NCBI RefSeq assembly: GCF_013386765.1
Contig: NZ_JACARE010000006.1
Coordinates: 62,001 to 126,000, forward strand
DNA: 64,000 nt
Direction: 5' to 3'
DNA from: Pseudomonas yamanorum
GTDB lineage: Bacteria; Pseudomonadota; Gammaproteobacteria; Pseudomonadales; Pseudomonadaceae
Positions within the stretch are counted from its first letter, which is position 1. Every line of letters starts with the position of its first letter. Below are positions 17,717-28,699 of this stretch, one piece after another. A model generated the notes under the pieces. The model was given only the letters and a program-made list of their open reading frames with translations. It was not told the DNA's origin and made no database searches. Position numbers and translations under genes: made by a program.

Positions 17717-20700
17717 ACCTCTCGCGGCTGTTCATCCTTCGCCCGGTAGCCACTACCCTGAGCATGCTGGCCATTATTTTGGCCGGCGTGATCGCCTACC
17801 GCCTGTTGCCGGTGTCGGCCTTGCCCCAGGTGGATTACCCGACCATCCGGGTGATGACCCTGTACCCCGGCGCCAGCCCGGACGTGATGACCAGCGCGGT
17901 GACGGCGCCCCTGGAGCGCCAGTTCGGGCAAATGCCCGGCCTGACCCAAATGGCGTCCACCAGCTCCGGCGGCGCCTCGGTGCTGACCCTGCGCTTCAAC
18001 CTCGACATCAATATGGATGTCGCCGAGCAACAGGTGCAGGCTGCGATCAACGCCGCCACCAACCTGTTGCCCAAGGACTTGCCGGCGCCGCCGGTGTACA
18101 ACAAGGTCAACCCGGCGGACACCCCGGTGCTGACCCTGGCCATCACCTCCAAGACCATGCTGTTGCCCAAGCTCAATGACCTGGTCGACACCCGCATGGC
18201 GCAGAAGATCGCGCAGATCAGCGGCGTCGGCATGGTCAGCATCGCCGGCGGCCAGCGCCAGGCGGTGCGGATCAAGGTCAACCCCGAGGCCCTCGCGGCC
18301 AACGGCTTGAACCTCTCGGACGTGCGCACCCTGATCGCCGCCTCCAACGTCAACCAGCCCAAGGGTAACTTCGACGGCCCCACGCGGGTCTCGATGCTTG
18401 ACGCCAACGACCAGTTGGTCTCGCCCAAGGAATACGCCGAGCTGATCCTGGCCTACAACAACGGCGCGCCGTTGCGGCTCAAGGATGTGGCGCAGATCGT
18501 CGATGGCGCCGAGAACGAACGCCTCGCCGCCTGGGCCAATGAAAACCAGGCCGTGCTGCTGAACATCCAGCGCCAGCCCGGGGCCAACGTCATCGAGGTG
18601 GTGGACCGGATCAAGGCGCTGTTGCCGAGCATCACCGACAACCTGCCGGCCGGCCTGGACGTAACGGTGCTCACCGACCGTACCCAGACCATCCGGGCCT
18701 CGGTCACGGACGTGCAACACGAATTGCTGATCGCCATTGCCCTGGTGGTGATGGTGACGTTCCTGTTCCTGCGCCGTTTCAGCGCGACCATCATTCCGTC
18801 CATCGCCGTGCCACTGTCCCTGGTGGGCACTTTTGGGGTGATGTACCTGGCCGGCTTCTCCATCAACAACCTGACGCTGATGGCCCTGACCATCGCCACC
18901 GGCTTTGTGGTGGATGACGCCATCGTGATGCTGGAGAACATCTCCCGCTATATCGAGGAGGGCGAGACCCCGCTCAATGCAGCGCTCAAGGGCGCCAAGC
19001 AGATCGGCTTCACCCTGATTTCCCTGACCCTGTCGCTGATCGCGGTATTGATCCCGTTGCTGTTCATGGCCGATGTGGTGGGGCGCCTGTTCCGTGAATT
19101 CGCCATCACCCTGGCGGTGGCGATCCTGATTTCCCTGGTGGTGTCCCTGACCCTCACGCCGATGATGTGCGCGCGCTTGCTCAAGCGTGAACCCAAGGAA
19201 GAGGAACAGGGCCGTTTCTACAAGGCCAGCGGCGCCTGGATCGACTGGCTGATCGAAGCCTACGGGCGCAAGTTGCAGTGGGTGCTCAAGCACCAGCCGT
19301 TGACCCTGCTGGTGGCCATCGCCACCCTGGGCCTGACGGTGGTGCTGTACCTGGCGGTGCCCAAGGGCTTCTTCCCGGTGCAGGACACCGGCGTGATCCA
19401 GGGCATTTCCGAAGCGCCACAGTCGATTTCCTTTGCGGCCATGAGCCAGCGCCAGCAGGAGTTGGCGAAGATCATCCTCGAAGACCCGGCGGTGGAGAGC
19501 CTGTCCTCCTATATCGGGGTGGACGGTGACAACGCCACCCTTAACAGTGGCCGCTTGCTGATCAATCTCAAGCCCCACGGCCAACGGGACCTCAGCGCAG
19601 CGCAGATCATCACGCGCCTGCAGCCGCAGCTGGACAAGCTGGTGGGTATCCGCCTGTTCATGCAGCCGGTGCAGGACCTGACCATTGAAGACCGTGTGAG
19701 CCGCACCCAATACCAGTTCAGCATGTCCTCGCCGGACGCGGAGTTGCTGGCCCTGTGGAGCGACAAGCTGGTACACGCCCTCAGCCAGTTGCCGGAACTT
19801 TCCGATGTTGCCAGCGACCTGCAGGACAAAGGCCTGCAGGTGTACCTGGTGATCGACCGCGACGCCGCTTCGCGCCTTGGCGTGACGGTGTCGACCATCA
19901 CCGATGCGCTGTACGACGCCTTCGGCCAGCGGCAGATTTCCACGATCTATACGCAGGCCAGCCAGTACCGCGTGGTGTTGCAGGCCCAGTCGGGTGAAAC
20001 TCTCGGCCCGGCCGCCCTGAACCAGATCCATGTGAAAACCACCGACGGCGGCCAGGTACGGCTGTCGAGCCTGGCCCATGTGGAACAGCGCCAGGCCCAG
20101 TTGGCGATCGCGCATATCGGGCAGTTCCCGGCGGTGATGATGTCGTTCAACCTGGCCCCCGGCGTGGCGCTGGGCAAGGGCGTGGAACTGATCAACCAGA
20201 CCCAGAAAGACATCGGCATGCCGGTGGGCGTGCAGACCCAGTTCCAGGGCGCGGCCCAGGCGTTCGAGGCGTCGCTGTCGAGCACCTTGCTGCTGATTCT
20301 GGCGGCGGTGGTGACCATGTACATCGTGCTGGGTGTGCTCTACGAGAGCTACATCCACCCGATCACCATTCTCTCGACCCTGCCGTCGGCAGCGGTAGGG
20401 GCCTTGCTGGCCTTGCTGCTCAGTGGCAACGACCTGGGGATGATCGCGATCATCGGCATCATCCTGCTGATCGGTATCGTGAAGAAGAACGCGATCATGA
20501 TGATCGACTTCGCCCTCGACGCCGAGCGCAACCAGGGCCTGGACCCGCAAACCGCGATCTACCAGGCGGCGCTGCTGCGCTTCCGGCCGATCCTGATGAC
20601 CACCCTGGCCGCGCTGTTCGGTGCCGTGCCGTTGATGCTCGCCACCGGCTCCGGTGCGGAGCTGCGCCAGCCCCTGGGCCTGGTGATGGTCGGCGGGCTG

Positions 20701-20814
20701 CTGGTGAGCCAGGTATTGACCCTGTTCACCACCCCGGTGATCTATCTGTATTTCGACCGCCTGGGGCGTCGCTGGCGCAAAGAACCGGTGCGTCTGGAGC
20801 CGGTTGAGTCATGA
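17713..20814 (+). CDS. muxB: RND efflux transporter, inner-membrane pump subunit MuxB
   Basis: 1033-residue RND pump with 12 predicted membrane segments and two large periplasmic loops. The proton-relay aspartates are seen in [19 protein letters not shown] (TM4), and the conserved [18 protein letters not shown] segment occurs as [14 protein letters not shown]. The N terminus [14 protein letters not shown] is typical of the MdtB/MuxB class. The start overlaps muxA by 4 bp. In this family two different pump subunits assemble as a B2C1 heterotrimer, consistent with muxC following. Confidence 0.94.
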   Translation: MNLSRLFILRPVATTLSMLAIILAGVIAYRLLPVSALPQVDYPTIRVMTLYPGASPDVMTSAVTAPLERQFGQMPGLTQMASTSSGGASVLTLRFNLDINMDVAEQQVQAAINAATNLLPKDLPAPPVYNKVNPADTPVLTLAITSKTMLLPKLNDLVDTRMAQKIAQISGVGMVSIAGGQRQAVRIKVNPEALAANGLNLSDVRTLIAASNVNQPKGNFDGPTRVSMLDANDQLVSPKEYAELILAYNNGAPLRLKDVAQIVDGAENERLAAWANENQAVLLNIQRQPGANVIEVVDRIKALLPSITDNLPAGLDVTVLTDRTQTIRASVTDVQHELLIAIALVVMVTFLFLRRFSATIIPSIAVPLSLVGTFGVMYLAGFSINNLTLMALTIATGFVVDDAIVMLENISRYIEEGETPLNAALKGAKQIGFTLISLTLSLIAVLIPLLFMADVVGRLFREFAITLAVAILISLVVSLTLTPMMCARLLKREPKEEEQGRFYKASGAWIDWLIEAYGRKLQWVLKHQPLTLLVAIATLGLTVVLYLAVPKGFFPVQDTGVIQGISEAPQSISFAAMSQRQQELAKIILEDPAVESLSSYIGVDGDNATLNSGRLLINLKPHGQRDLSAAQIITRLQPQLDKLVGIRLFMQPVQDLTIEDRVSRTQYQFSMSSPDAELLALWSDKLVHALSQLPELSDVASDLQDKGLQVYLVIDRDAASRLGVTVSTITDALYDAFGQRQISTIYTQASQYRVVLQAQSGETLGPAALNQIHVKTTDGGQVRLSSLAHVEQRQAQLAIAHIGQFPAVMMSFNLAPGVALGKGVELINQTQKDIGMPVGVQTQFQGAAQAFEASLSSTLLLILAAVVTMYIVLGVLYESYIHPITILSTLPSAAVGALLALLLSGNDLGMIAIIGIILLIGIVKKNAIMMIDFALDAERNQGLDPQTAIYQAALLRFRPILMTTLAALFGAVPLMLATGSGAELRQPLGLVMVGGLLVSQVLTLFTTPVIYLYFDRLGRRWRKEPVRLEPVES

Positions 20815-23800
20815 ACCTGTCCGGACCTTTCATTCGCCGGCCCGTAGCTACCATGCTGTTGAGCCTGGCGATCATGTTGCTGGGCGGCGTGGCCTTCAAC
20901 CTGTTGCCGGTGTCGCCGCTGCCGCAGATCAACTTCCCGGTGATCGTGGTATCCGCCAGCTTGCCCGGGGCCAGCCCCGAGGTCATGGCCTCCACGGTGG
21001 CGACGCCGCTGGAGCGCTCCTTTGGCGCCATTGCCGGCATCACCACCATGAGCAGTTCGTCGAGCCAGGGTTCGACCCGGGTGATCCTCGCGTTCGACTC
21101 CGACCGCGACATCAACGGCGCGGCCCGGGAAGTGCAGGCGGCCATCAACGCTTCGCGCAACCTGTTGCCCAGCGGCATGCGCAGCATGCCCACCTATAAG
21201 AAGGTCAACCCGTCCCAGGCGCCGATCATGGTGTTGTCCCTGACGTCGGACGTGTTGCCCAAGGGCCAGCTGTACGACCTCGCCTCGACCATCCTGTCCC
21301 AGAGCCTGTCCCAGGTGCCGGGCGTGGGTGAAGTGCAGATCGGCGGCAGCTCCTTGCCCGCCGTGCGGATCGAACTTGAACCCAAGGCCCTCGACCAGTA
21401 CGGCGTGGCCCTGGACGATGTGCGCAACACCATTGCCAACGCCAACGTGCGCCGGCCCAAGGGCTCCCTCGAAGACAGCGAGCGCAACTGGCAGATCCAG
21501 GCCAACGACCAGTTGGAAAAGGCCAAGGACTACGAACCGCTGTTGATTCGCTACCAGAACGGCGCAGCCCTGCGCCTGGGCGACGTGGCCAAGATCAGCG
21601 ACGGCGTGGAGGACCGCTACAACAGCGGCTTCTTCAATAACGATTCGGCGGTGCTGCTGGTGATCAACCGCCAGTCCGACGCCAACATCATCGAGACGGT
21701 CAAGCAGATCAAGGCCCAGTTGCCGGCGTTGCAGGCGGTATTGCCGTCCAGCGTCAAGCTGAACCTGGCCATGGACCGTTCGCCCGTGATCACCGCCACC
21801 CTGCATGAAGCCGAGATGACGCTGCTGATCGCCGTGGCGCTGGTGATCCTGGTGGTGTACCTGTTCCTCGGTAACTTCCGCGCCTCGTTGATTCCTACCC
21901 TGGCGGTGCCGGTGTCCCTGGTGGGCACCTTTGCCGTGATGTACCTGTTCGGCTTTTCCCTGAACAACCTGTCGCTGATGGCGTTGATCCTTGCCACCGG
22001 CCTGGTGGTGGACGATGCCATCGTGGTGCTGGAGAACATTTCCCGGCATATCGATGACGGCGTGCCACCGATGAAGGCGGCGTACCTGGGGGCCCAGGAA
22101 GTCGGGTTCACCCTGCTGTCGATGAACGTGTCGCTGGTGGCAGTATTCCTGTCGATCCTGTTCATGGGCGGGATCGTCACCAACCTGTTCCGCGAATTTT
22201 CCATCACCCTGGCGGCGGCGATCATGGTCTCGCTGGTGGTGTCGCTGACCCTGACCCCGATGCTCTGCGCCCGTTGGCTCAAGCCTCATGTCCCGGGGCA
22301 GGAAACCGGCTTGCAGCGCTGGAGCGAGAAGGCCCACACGCGCATGGTCGCCGGCTACGCCCGCAGCCTCGACTGGGTGCTGCGCCATCGGCGCCTGACC
22401 CTGCTCAGCCTGTTGATCACCATCGGTGTCAACGTGGCGCTGTACGTGGTGGTGCCGAAAACCTTCATGCCCCAGCAGGACACCGGCCAGTTGATCGGTT
22501 TTGTGCGCGGCGATGACGGGCTGTCGTTTGGCGTGATGCAGCCGAAGATGGAGATCTTCCGTCAGGCCGTGCTCAAGGATCCGGCGGTGCTCAGCGTGGC
22601 CGGTTTTATCGGCGGCAACAACGGCACCAATAATGCGGTGATGCTGGTGCGGCTCAAGCCCATCAGCGAGCGCAAGATTTCTGCCCAGGGTGTGATCGAG
22701 CGGCTGCGCAAGGATGTGCCGCTGGTACCGGGCGGGCGCTTGTTCCTGATGGCTGACCAGGACCTGCAGTTTGGCGGCAGCCGCGACCAGTCCAGTTCGC
22801 AATATTCCTACATCCTGCAAAGCGGTGACCTGGCGGCCTTGCGCCTGTGGTACCCGAAAGTGGTCGAGGCGTTACGCGGGTTGCCGGAACTGACTGCCAT
22901 CGATGCCCGTGAAGGCCGTGGCGCCGCGCAGGTGACGCTGGTGGTCGACCGTGACCAGGCCAAGCGCCTGGGCATTGATATGAGCATGGTCACGGCGGTG
23001 TTGAACAACGCCTATAGCCAGCGGCAGATTTCCACCATCTATGACAGCCTCAACCAGTACCAGGTGGTGATGGAGGTCAATCCGAAATATGCCCAGGACC
23101 CGATCACCCTCAATCAGGTGCAGGTGATAACCGCCACGGGCGCCCGCGTCCCGTTGTCGACCATCGCGCATTACGAAAACAGCCTGGCCGATGACACGGT
23201 GCGGCATGAAGGGCAGTTCGCTTCGCAGAACATCGCGTTCGACATGGCCCCCGGTGTCACGGTGGAGCAGGGCACTGCGGCCATCGAGCGTGCCGTTGCC
23301 AAGGTCGGCTTGCCGGAGGAAGTGATTGCCAAGATGGCCGGCACCGCCGATGCCTTCGCCGCCACGCAAAAAGGCCAGCCGTTCATGATCCTCGGTGCGC
23401 TGGTGGCGGTGTACCTGGTGCTGGGGATCCTCTACGAGAGCTACATTCACCCGCTGACCATCCTCTCGACCTTGCCCTCGGCAGGTGTCGGCGCGCTGTT
23501 GTCGATCTACGTGCTGGGAGGCGAGTTCAGCCTGATTTCCCTGCTGGGGTTGTTCCTGTTGATCGGGGTGGTGAAGAAAAACGCGATCCTGATGATCGAC
23601 CTGGCGCTGCAACTGGAACGCCACGACGGCATGAGCCCGCTGGAATCGATTCGCGCCGCCTGCCTTGTGCGGTTGCGGCCGATCCTGATGACCACCCTGG
23701 CGGCGATCCTTGGCGCCTTGCCGTTGCTGCTCAGCACTGCCGAAGGCGCGGAAATGCGCCAGCCGCTGGGCCTGACGATTATCGGCGGCCTGGTGGTCAG

Positions 23801-23918
23801 CCAGATCCTGACCCTTTACACCACGCCTGTGGTTTACCTTTATCTCGACCGCCTGCGCCACCGTTTCAACGGTTGGCGCGGAGTGCGTACCGATGCTGCC
23901 CTGGACACTGCGCTATGA
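20811..23918 (+). CDS. muxC: RND efflux transporter, inner-membrane pump subunit MuxC
   Basis: 1035-residue paralogue of MuxB with the same architecture: [13 protein letters not shown] at the N terminus, the double Asp in [19 protein letters not shown] and [14 protein letters not shown] in the second half. It overlaps muxB by 4 bp and opmB by 4 bp. Known MuxABC-OpmB exports aztreonam, macrolides, novobiocin and tetracycline in P. aeruginosa; the spectrum here is not deducible. Confidence 0.94.
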   Translation: MNLSGPFIRRPVATMLLSLAIMLLGGVAFNLLPVSPLPQINFPVIVVSASLPGASPEVMASTVATPLERSFGAIAGITTMSSSSSQGSTRVILAFDSDRDINGAAREVQAAINASRNLLPSGMRSMPTYKKVNPSQAPIMVLSLTSDVLPKGQLYDLASTILSQSLSQVPGVGEVQIGGSSLPAVRIELEPKALDQYGVALDDVRNTIANANVRRPKGSLEDSERNWQIQANDQLEKAKDYEPLLIRYQNGAALRLGDVAKISDGVEDRYNSGFFNNDSAVLLVINRQSDANIIETVKQIKAQLPALQAVLPSSVKLNLAMDRSPVITATLHEAEMTLLIAVALVILVVYLFLGNFRASLIPTLAVPVSLVGTFAVMYLFGFSLNNLSLMALILATGLVVDDAIVVLENISRHIDDGVPPMKAAYLGAQEVGFTLLSMNVSLVAVFLSILFMGGIVTNLFREFSITLAAAIMVSLVVSLTLTPMLCARWLKPHVPGQETGLQRWSEKAHTRMVAGYARSLDWVLRHRRLTLLSLLITIGVNVALYVVVPKTFMPQQDTGQLIGFVRGDDGLSFGVMQPKMEIFRQAVLKDPAVLSVAGFIGGNNGTNNAVMLVRLKPISERKISAQGVIERLRKDVPLVPGGRLFLMADQDLQFGGSRDQSSSQYSYILQSGDLAALRLWYPKVVEALRGLPELTAIDAREGRGAAQVTLVVDRDQAKRLGIDMSMVTAVLNNAYSQRQISTIYDSLNQYQVVMEVNPKYAQDPITLNQVQVITATGARVPLSTIAHYENSLADDTVRHEGQFASQNIAFDMAPGVTVEQGTAAIERAVAKVGLPEEVIAKMAGTADAFAATQKGQPFMILGALVAVYLVLGILYESYIHPLTILSTLPSAGVGALLSIYVLGGEFSLISLLGLFLLIGVVKKNAILMIDLALQLERHDGMSPLESIRAACLVRLRPILMTTLAAILGALPLLLSTAEGAEMRQPLGLTIIGGLVVSQILTLYTTPVVYLYLDRLRHRFNGWRGVRTDAALDTAL

Positions 23919-25393
23919 CCGATCCAACGTTTCCCTCCGTGCAACGTCTGGCCATGACTCGCGGCTCCAGGCTGCTGGGCCTGGCCCTGTGCGGCGCGAT
24001 GCTCAGCGCCTGCGCCGTCGGCCCGGATTACAAGCGCCCCGAGCTGACCGAGCCTGCCCAGTACAAGGAGGCCGAGGGCTGGCGCCAGGCGGCGCCCAGC
24101 GACTCGTTGGCCCGGGGGGCCTGGTGGGAGCTGTATGGCGACAAGCAACTCAATGAGCTGGTAGAGAAACTCAACAGCTCCAACCAGACCGTGGCCCAGG
24201 CCGAGGCGCGTTATCGCCAGGCTGCATCGCAGGTGCGCAGTGCCCGTGGGGCGTTCTTCCCGACCGTCGACCTGAGTGCCGGGAAAACCCGCGCCAGTCA
24301 GGGCACCGGCAGCAGTAACGCCAGCCTGAGCAGTTCCAGCAGCGGCATCCGCGACACCCTGAACACCCAATTGGGCGTGAGCTGGGAAGCCGATATCTGG
24401 GGCAAACTGCGCCGGGGCCTGGAAGCCAATGAAGCCAGCGCCGAAGCGAGCGCAGCGGACCTGGCGGCAATGCGCCTGAGCCAGCAGTCCGAACTGGTGC
24501 AGGATTACCTGCAACTGCGGGTGATGGACGAGCAGACCCGTTTGCTGCAAGCCACGGTGGACACCTACCAGCGCTCCCTGCAAATGACCCAGAACCAATA
24601 CCGCGCCGGTGTCTCGGGCAAGGACGCCATCGCCCAGGCCCAGACCCAACTGAAAAGCACCCAGGCCAGCATGATCGACCTGATCTGGCAGCGCGCGCAG
24701 CTGGAAAACGCGATTGCCGTGCTGATCGGTGTGCCGCCGGCCAACTTCAACCTGGCGGTGAGCAAGGACATCCCGGCCCTGCCGCAGATTCCGGTGAGCC
24801 TGCCGTCGCAACTGCTGGAGCGCCGCCCGGATATCTCCCAGGCCGAGCGCTCGGTGATCGCCGCCAACGCCAACATCGGCGTGGCCAAGACCGCCTATTA
24901 CCCGGACCTGACCCTGAGCCTGGCCGGTGGCTATTCCAGCAGCACCTACGCCGACTGGATCAGCCTGCCGAACCGCTTCTGGTCGGTGGGGCCGAAACTC
25001 GCCATGACCCTGTTTGACGGCGGCCAGCGTTCGGCGGAAGTCGACCGCGCCGAAGCGTCCTACGATGAAACCGTGGCCAAGTACCGCCAGACCGTACTCG
25101 ACGGTTTCCGCGAGGTGGAAAACTACATGGTCCAGCTCAAGGTCCTGGAAGACGAGGCGGTGGTCAGCAACGAAGCCCTCGATGCCGCCCGGGAATCCCT
25201 GCGCCTGACCCAGAACCAGTACAAGGCCGGTTTGATCGCGTATCTCGATGTGGTCACCGTGCAAGCCACGGCCCTTAGCAACGAGCGCACGGTGCTGACC
25301 CTGCTGCAAACCCGGCTGGTGGCCAGTGTGCAGCTGATCGCCGCATTGGGCGGTGGTTGGGACGGGCAGATGCAGTTGAGCGACAAGAAATAA
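23915..25393 (+). CDS. opmB: Outer-membrane efflux lipoprotein OpmB (NodT/TolC family)
   Basis: 492-residue outer-membrane factor. A lipoprotein signal ends in LSACAVGPDYKRP (lipobox Cys about residue 29), followed by WWELYGDKQLNELVEKL and two TolC-like repeats with the internal echo TQNQYRAGVSGKDAIAQAQ / TQNQYKAGLIAYLDVVTVQ. The ATG at 23915 overlaps the muxC stop; the upstream in-frame start at 23873 lies inside muxC and is rejected. It completes the tripartite pump; a REP doublet follows 15 bp after the stop. Confidence 0.92.
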   Translation: MTDPTFPSVQRLAMTRGSRLLGLALCGAMLSACAVGPDYKRPELTEPAQYKEAEGWRQAAPSDSLARGAWWELYGDKQLNELVEKLNSSNQTVAQAEARYRQAASQVRSARGAFFPTVDLSAGKTRASQGTGSSNASLSSSSSGIRDTLNTQLGVSWEADIWGKLRRGLEANEASAEASAADLAAMRLSQQSELVQDYLQLRVMDEQTRLLQATVDTYQRSLQMTQNQYRAGVSGKDAIAQAQTQLKSTQASMIDLIWQRAQLENAIAVLIGVPPANFNLAVSKDIPALPQIPVSLPSQLLERRPDISQAERSVIAANANIGVAKTAYYPDLTLSLAGGYSSSTYADWISLPNRFWSVGPKLAMTLFDGGQRSAEVDRAEASYDETVAKYRQTVLDGFREVENYMVQLKVLEDEAVVSNEALDAARESLRLTQNQYKAGLIAYLDVVTVQATALSNERTVLTLLQTRLVASVQLIAALGGGWDGQMQLSDKK

Positions 25394-25408
25394 GCACGTC
25401 ACAATCCC

Positions 25409-25495
25409 TGTGGGAGCTGGCTTGCCTGCGATGGCATCACCTCGGTGTAACTGAAAAACCGAGTTGTCTGCATCGCAGGCAAGCCAGCTCCCACA
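25409..25495. repeat. Paired REP palindrome downstream of opmB
   Basis: 24 nt arms beginning TGTGGGAGCTGGCTTGCCTG and its exact reverse complement at 25472-25495. A nested CTCGGT / ACCGAG dyad in the spacer (25441-25446 with 25458-25463) lets the whole element fold as one long hairpin. It probably serves as the 3' boundary of the efflux operon transcript. Confidence 0.92.
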
Positions 25496-25524
25496 GTTGA
25501 TCCTGGTGTTTATTGAGTCAGGTG

Positions 25525-25536
25525 TTTGACGTCAAA
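25525..25536. promoter_or_regulatory. Perfect palindrome upstream of the MHYT-GGDEF-EAL gene
   Basis: TTTGACGTCAAA, a 12 bp perfect palindrome 117 bp upstream of the start at 25653. It could be a regulator site, or supply a -35-like TTGACG 19 bp before TATACG. Weak evidence either way. Confidence 0.25.
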
Positions 25537-25652
25537 TTGCCAGTAATGGCTATACGACAATATTTCAGGTGTACAAGAATTATTCTCGCTACAATCCCTG
25601 ACTTTTCAGCCCGGCACGGATGCCGTTCGGCCCATTGGTCACGAGAAGTCCC

Positions 25653-27746
25653 ATGCTCACCGGTAGTTATTCCCCCGCCCTTGTCCTGATTTCCCTGTTT
25701 GTCGCGATCCTCGCGTCATATACCGCGCTGGACCTCACCGGGCGCATTGCCACGGCCAAGGGCCGCGCGGTGTACCTGTGGATGGGCGGCGGTGCGCTGG
25801 CGATGGGCGTGGGCATCTGGTCGATGCACTTTATCGGCATGCTCGCCTTTCGCCTGCCCATCAGCCTGGGCTATGACGTCGACATCACGGCGCTGTCATT
25901 GCTGATCGCAATCCTTTCCAGTGGTTTTGCCTTGTGGCTGGTGAGCCAGCCGCGCCTGCCGGCGTGGCAGCTGGCATTTGGCGCGTTGATCATGGGCGCC
26001 GGCATCAGCGCCATGCACTACACCGGCATGGCCGCCATGCGCATGACCCCGGGTATCGACTACGACCCCACGCTGTTCACCGCGTCCTTGCTGATTGCCG
26101 TCGGGGCGTCGGCGGCGGCCTTGTGGATTGCCTTCAACCTGCGGCGCAACACGCCATACGTGCGCTTGGCCCGGGGCGGGGCGGCGATGGTGATGGGCGT
26201 GGCAATCGTTGGCATGCACTACACCGGCATGGCCGCCGCGCGGTTCGCCGATGGCAGTTTTTGCGGTGCGGCCCTGAACGGCCTGAGTGGAAAAGGCCTG
26301 GACAACCTGGTGCTGGTGACCACCCTGGCGGTGCTGAGCATTGCACTGCTGACGTCTCTGCTGGACGCCCGCCTGGAGGCCCGCACTGCGGTGTTGGCCG
26401 ATTCCCTGACCCAGGCCAACCAGGAACTCACCCACCTGGCCCTGCACGACATGCTCACTGGCTTGCCCAACCGCACCTTGCTCGCCGACCGGATTCAGCA
26501 AGCCATACAGCGGGTGAACGAAGAGGGCGGCTGCTTCGCATTGATGTTTATCGACCTGGACGGCTTCAAACCGGTGAACGACGCGTTCGGTCACCACATG
26601 GGCGACCAGCTGTTGCAGCAAGTCGGCCTGCGCCTGCGGGAAGACTTGCGCAGCCATGACACCCTGGCCCGTATCGGCGGTGACGAGTTCGTGTTGCTGG
26701 TGCAGTTGGGCCAGCCTGACGATGCGTTGCGTCTGGCCGAGCGCCAGGTGGGCCTGATCAACCAGGCTTTTCGCGTGGCCGAGCATGAGCTGAAAATCTC
26801 CGCGAGCATCGGAATCGCGCTGTTCCCCGGCAACGGCGGCACGCCCCAGGAATTGCTGATGAACGCCGACGCGGCTATGTATCACGCCAAGGGCATGGGC
26901 AAGAACGGCTACAGCTTTTTCGACATCTCCATGAACACCAACGCGCGCAAGCAACTGCAACTGCTGCAGGATTTGCGCAACGCCGTGGAGCACGAGCAGT
27001 TCCGGTTGTATTACCAGCCCAAGTTCGACGCCATCAGCGGTCGCCCGGTGGGCGCCGAGGCGTTGCTGCGCTGGGAGCACCCGCAACAGGGCCTGTTGTT
27101 GCCCGACAAGTTTATCGAGCTTGCGGAAAAGACCGGGTTGATCATTCCCATCGGCGACTGGGTGCTCAATGAAGCCTGCCGCCAGATGCAGGTGTGGTAC
27201 GCCCAGGGCTATCGCGACTGGCGCATCGCGGTGAATCTTTCGGCGTTGCAGTTCTGCCATGCCGGCTTGGTGAAGAGCGTTGCCAATGCCCTGGAGCGCC
27301 ACCGCTTGCCGGCCAACAGCCTGACCCTGGAAATCACCGAAACCACCGCCATGAGCGATGCCGATGCGAGCATGACGGTGTTGCAGAAGCTCTCGGACAT
27401 GGGCGTCGACCTGTCCATCGACGACTTTGGCACCGGTTATTCGAGCCTGATGTACCTCAAGCGCCTGCCGGCCAACGAGCTGAAAATCGACCGGGGGTTT
27501 GTGCGCGACCTGGAGCACGACAGCGACGACGCCGCCATCGTCTCGGCCATCGTCGCCCTCGGCCAGGCCCTGGGCTTGCGCATTGTCGCCGAAGGGGTTG
27601 AGACCGACTCACAGCAAAGCTTCCTCACGCGCCTGGGCTGTGATTCGTTGCAGGGCTATCTGCTGGGGCACCCGTTGCCGGCCGAGGGGTTCATGGCCGA
27701 TATCCAGCGCGCCGAGCAGGTGGTGAGTGCACATTCGGCGACGTGA
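25653..27746 (+). CDS. MHYT-sensor GGDEF/EAL cyclic-di-GMP protein, MucR-like
   Basis: 697-residue membrane protein. The N-terminal MHYT sensor (about 1-230) has seven hydrophobic segments and repeats of the signature MHFIGM, MHYTGM and MHYTGM, proposed to bind copper and sense O2, CO or NO. It is followed by a diguanylate cyclase domain with an intact RIGGDEFVLL (GGDEF at 342-346) and a phosphodiesterase domain with EALLRW (Glu469), DDFGTGYSSL and AEGVET. Both catalytic motifs are complete, so it may make or degrade c-di-GMP. Architecture and intact GGDEF match MucR, the alginate regulator of P. aeruginosa, better than NbdA, whose GGDEF is degenerate. GAGAAG supports the ATG at 25653. Confidence 0.9.
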   Translation: MLTGSYSPALVLISLFVAILASYTALDLTGRIATAKGRAVYLWMGGGALAMGVGIWSMHFIGMLAFRLPISLGYDVDITALSLLIAILSSGFALWLVSQPRLPAWQLAFGALIMGAGISAMHYTGMAAMRMTPGIDYDPTLFTASLLIAVGASAAALWIAFNLRRNTPYVRLARGGAAMVMGVAIVGMHYTGMAAARFADGSFCGAALNGLSGKGLDNLVLVTTLAVLSIALLTSLLDARLEARTAVLADSLTQANQELTHLALHDMLTGLPNRTLLADRIQQAIQRVNEEGGCFALMFIDLDGFKPVNDAFGHHMGDQLLQQVGLRLREDLRSHDTLARIGGDEFVLLVQLGQPDDALRLAERQVGLINQAFRVAEHELKISASIGIALFPGNGGTPQELLMNADAAMYHAKGMGKNGYSFFDISMNTNARKQLQLLQDLRNAVEHEQFRLYYQPKFDAISGRPVGAEALLRWEHPQQGLLLPDKFIELAEKTGLIIPIGDWVLNEACRQMQVWYAQGYRDWRIAVNLSALQFCHAGLVKSVANALERHRLPANSLTLEITETTAMSDADASMTVLQKLSDMGVDLSIDDFGTGYSSLMYLKRLPANELKIDRGFVRDLEHDSDDAAIVSAIVALGQALGLRIVAEGVETDSQQSFLTRLGCDSLQGYLLGHPLPAEGFMADIQRAEQVVSAHSAT

Positions 27747-27818
27747 GCCCATGCAAAACCTGCAGGGCGCAGGTAGTATTGGATCCATCAGCTCACGTTG
27801 AATCAGGAGACCTTACAC

Positions 27819-28565
27819 ATGGACAAAGTCGTCGTCATCACCGGTGGCAGTCGTGGGATCGGCGCCGCCACGGCGTTGCTGGCCGCTGCCCAGGGCTATC
27901 GCATCTGCATCAACTACCAGGCCGATGAAGAAGCTGCCCATCGCGTACTTGAGCAAGTGCGCGCCCTTGGCGCCCAAGCAATTGCGGTGCGGGCCGATGT
28001 CAGTATCGAAGATGAAGTGATCGCCCTGTTCCACCGGGTCGATACCGAATTGGGCCGGGTGACGGCGCTGGTCAACAATGCCGGGACCGTGGGGCACAAG
28101 TCGCGGGTGGATGAGATGTCCGAATTCCGCATCCTGAAGACTCTGCGGACCAACGTGTTGGGCCCCATCCTGTGTGCCAAGCACGCGCTGCTGCGCATGT
28201 CGCCCAAGCATGGCGGGCAGGGCGGCAGCATCGTCAACGTTTCGTCGGCCGCTGCGCGCCTGGGTTCACCGGGGGAATATGTGGATTATGCCGCGTCCAA
28301 GGGTGCCCTCGACACCTTCACCCTCGGGCTTTCCAAGGAAGTGGCAGGTGAGGGGATCCGGGTCAATGGCGTGCGTCCCGGCTTTATCTTCACCGACTTC
28401 CACGCCCTGAGCGGCGACCCTGATCGGGTCAGCAAGCTGGAGCCGGGGATTCCCATGGCCCGTGGCGGGCGTGCGGAAGAAGTGGCGGAAGGGATTATCT
28501 GGCTGCTGTCGGACAAGGCGTCCTATGCCACCGGGACCTTTATTGACCTGGCGGGTGGTCGATAA
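27819..28565 (+). CDS. Short-chain dehydrogenase/reductase (SDR)
   Basis: 248-residue classical SDR. The cofactor motif TGGSRGIGAATA, the NNAG motif (VNNAGTVGHK), the catalytic Ser in VNVSSAAARLGSP and YAASK (Tyr and Lys) are complete. The basic residue after the glycine motif suggests NADPH preference. AGGAGA lies 9 bases before the ATG at 27819. The substrate is unknown; similar proteins are annotated as 3-ketoacyl reductase or glucose-1-dehydrogenase like. It follows the c-di-GMP gene by 72 bp and is followed by a REP pair. Confidence 0.9.
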   Translation: MDKVVVITGGSRGIGAATALLAAAQGYRICINYQADEEAAHRVLEQVRALGAQAIAVRADVSIEDEVIALFHRVDTELGRVTALVNNAGTVGHKSRVDEMSEFRILKTLRTNVLGPILCAKHALLRMSPKHGGQGGSIVNVSSAAARLGSPGEYVDYAASKGALDTFTLGLSKEVAGEGIRVNGVRPGFIFTDFHALSGDPDRVSKLEPGIPMARGGRAEEVAEGIIWLLSDKASYATGTFIDLAGGR

Positions 28566-28587
28566 AGTTGTAGCGTCTGTCCGGGCC

Positions 28588-28675
28588 TCATCGCGGGCAA
28601 GCCCTGCTCCCACATTTGATCTGCATTGTCAGAAAGAATGCATTCCAATGTGGGAGCCGGGCTTGCCCGCGATGA
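28588..28675. repeat. Paired REP palindrome, opposite orientation variant
   Basis: 27 nt arms with the core ATCGCGGGCAAGCCCTGCTC and its mate GAGCCGGGCTTGCCCGCGAT, one mismatch. This is the GCGGGCAAGCC subtype, and the arms are turned round relative to the other pairs (GCGGG end outside). It lies between convergent SDR and MocR genes, where it could act as a shared 3' end. Confidence 0.88.
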
Positions 28676-28699
28676 CGTCAGTGGCCTTCACACAGCTCC

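Noticed and set aside
17443..20550. 1035-codon open frame on the strand opposite muxB
   Set aside because: It runs antisense through a well-supported RND pump gene, and its composition (His, Gln, Gly, Arg) is what reverse-strand reading of high-GC genes yields.
25653..27746. Assignment as NbdA
   Set aside because: NbdA has a degenerate GGDEF (AGDEF), while this protein has intact GGDEF, so MucR-like was preferred.
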